Source of the DNA: Shewanella zhangzhouensis
GTDB lineage: Bacteria > Pseudomonadota > Gammaproteobacteria > Enterobacterales > Shewanellaceae
Assembly (NCBI RefSeq): GCF_019457615.1
Contig: NZ_CP080414.1
Coordinates: forward strand, 3,228,501-3,292,500
DNA length: 64,000 bases
Reading direction: 5' to 3'
How positions within the stretch are numbered: position 1 is the stretch's first letter; each line of letters begins with the position of its first letter. Shown piece after piece: positions 63,177-64,000 of the stretch. Under the pieces are notes generated by a model. It worked only from the letters and a program-made list of their open reading frames with translations, made no database searches and had not been told where the DNA came from. The translations under genes were made by a program, and so were the position numbers.

Positions 63177-64000
<824 letters not shown>

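Overview
This window is chromosomal DNA of a marine-type gammaproteobacterium, most likely Shewanella. I infer this from gene content, neighbourhoods and protein character, not from a database match. Evidence includes a complete Na+-translocating Nqr operon with an exact Fnr/EtrA-type box upstream, luxS, a TRAP dicarboxylate/keto-acid transporter, and long blocks of housekeeping genes in E. coli-like order. I see no prophage, transposase, integron or CRISPR array, so this is mostly core genome.

Layout. (1) 1-5253, minus: nqrABCDEF (nqrF runs off the left edge). (2) 5254-13000, mostly minus: an outer-membrane barrel protein, luxS, a tripartite TRAP transporter (dctQ-dctM-dctP), bolA, a GcvR-like ACT protein and alkB. 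(3) 13012-24780, mixed: rlmG, grxB, a sterol-desaturase-like protein, a DUF2804 protein, a small OM barrel, a YajG-like lipoprotein, a periplasmic cyclophilin, ampG, yajQ, vanZ-like, panE, an EamA transporter and kdsA. (4) 24785-37659: a DUF819 membrane protein, then the block matching the E. coli 27-min region (sirB1-sirB2-prmC-prfA-hemA / lolB-ispE-prs / ychF-pth). Inside it sits a six-gene tRNA operon in the order Met-Leu-Gln-Gln-Met-Gln, like the E. coli metT operon. (5) 36478-59880: the block matching the E. coli 15-min region (ubiF, miaB-ybeZ-ybeY-corC-lnt, ybeL, leuS-lptE-holA-nadD-rsfS-rlmH-mrdA-rodA-mltB-rlpA-dacA-ybeD-lipB-lipA), interrupted by a REC-EAL response regulator. (6) 59965-61252: rimI, a short holD-like gene and dps. 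(7) 61349-64000, minus: tRNA-Trp with its own promoter, then the 3' end of a ribosomal RNA operon (23S, tRNA-Val, 5S, tRNA-Asp).

How the genes fit together. The nqr operon supplies a sodium-motive respiratory entry point. The lnt to lipA stretch builds the envelope: lipoprotein acylation, LPS assembly (lptE), the elongasome (PBP2/RodA), septal lytic enzymes (MltB, RlpA), PBP5-type carboxypeptidase and lipoate synthesis. The hemA-prfA-prmC and lolB-ispE-prs pairs diverge from one intergenic region. pth, ychF, rsfS, rlmH, ybeY, leuS, miaB, rlmG and rimI all serve translation.

The most unusual part is the 800-base stretch downstream of tRNA-Asp (about 61959-62773). It carries one exact and several decayed copies of the tRNA-Asp 3' end. 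Each is followed by a terminator-like hairpin, in a nested duplication resembling in principle the rtT repeats downstream of E. coli tyrT. The same operon also has tRNA-Val between 23S and 5S rRNA, where I expected 5S to follow 23S directly.
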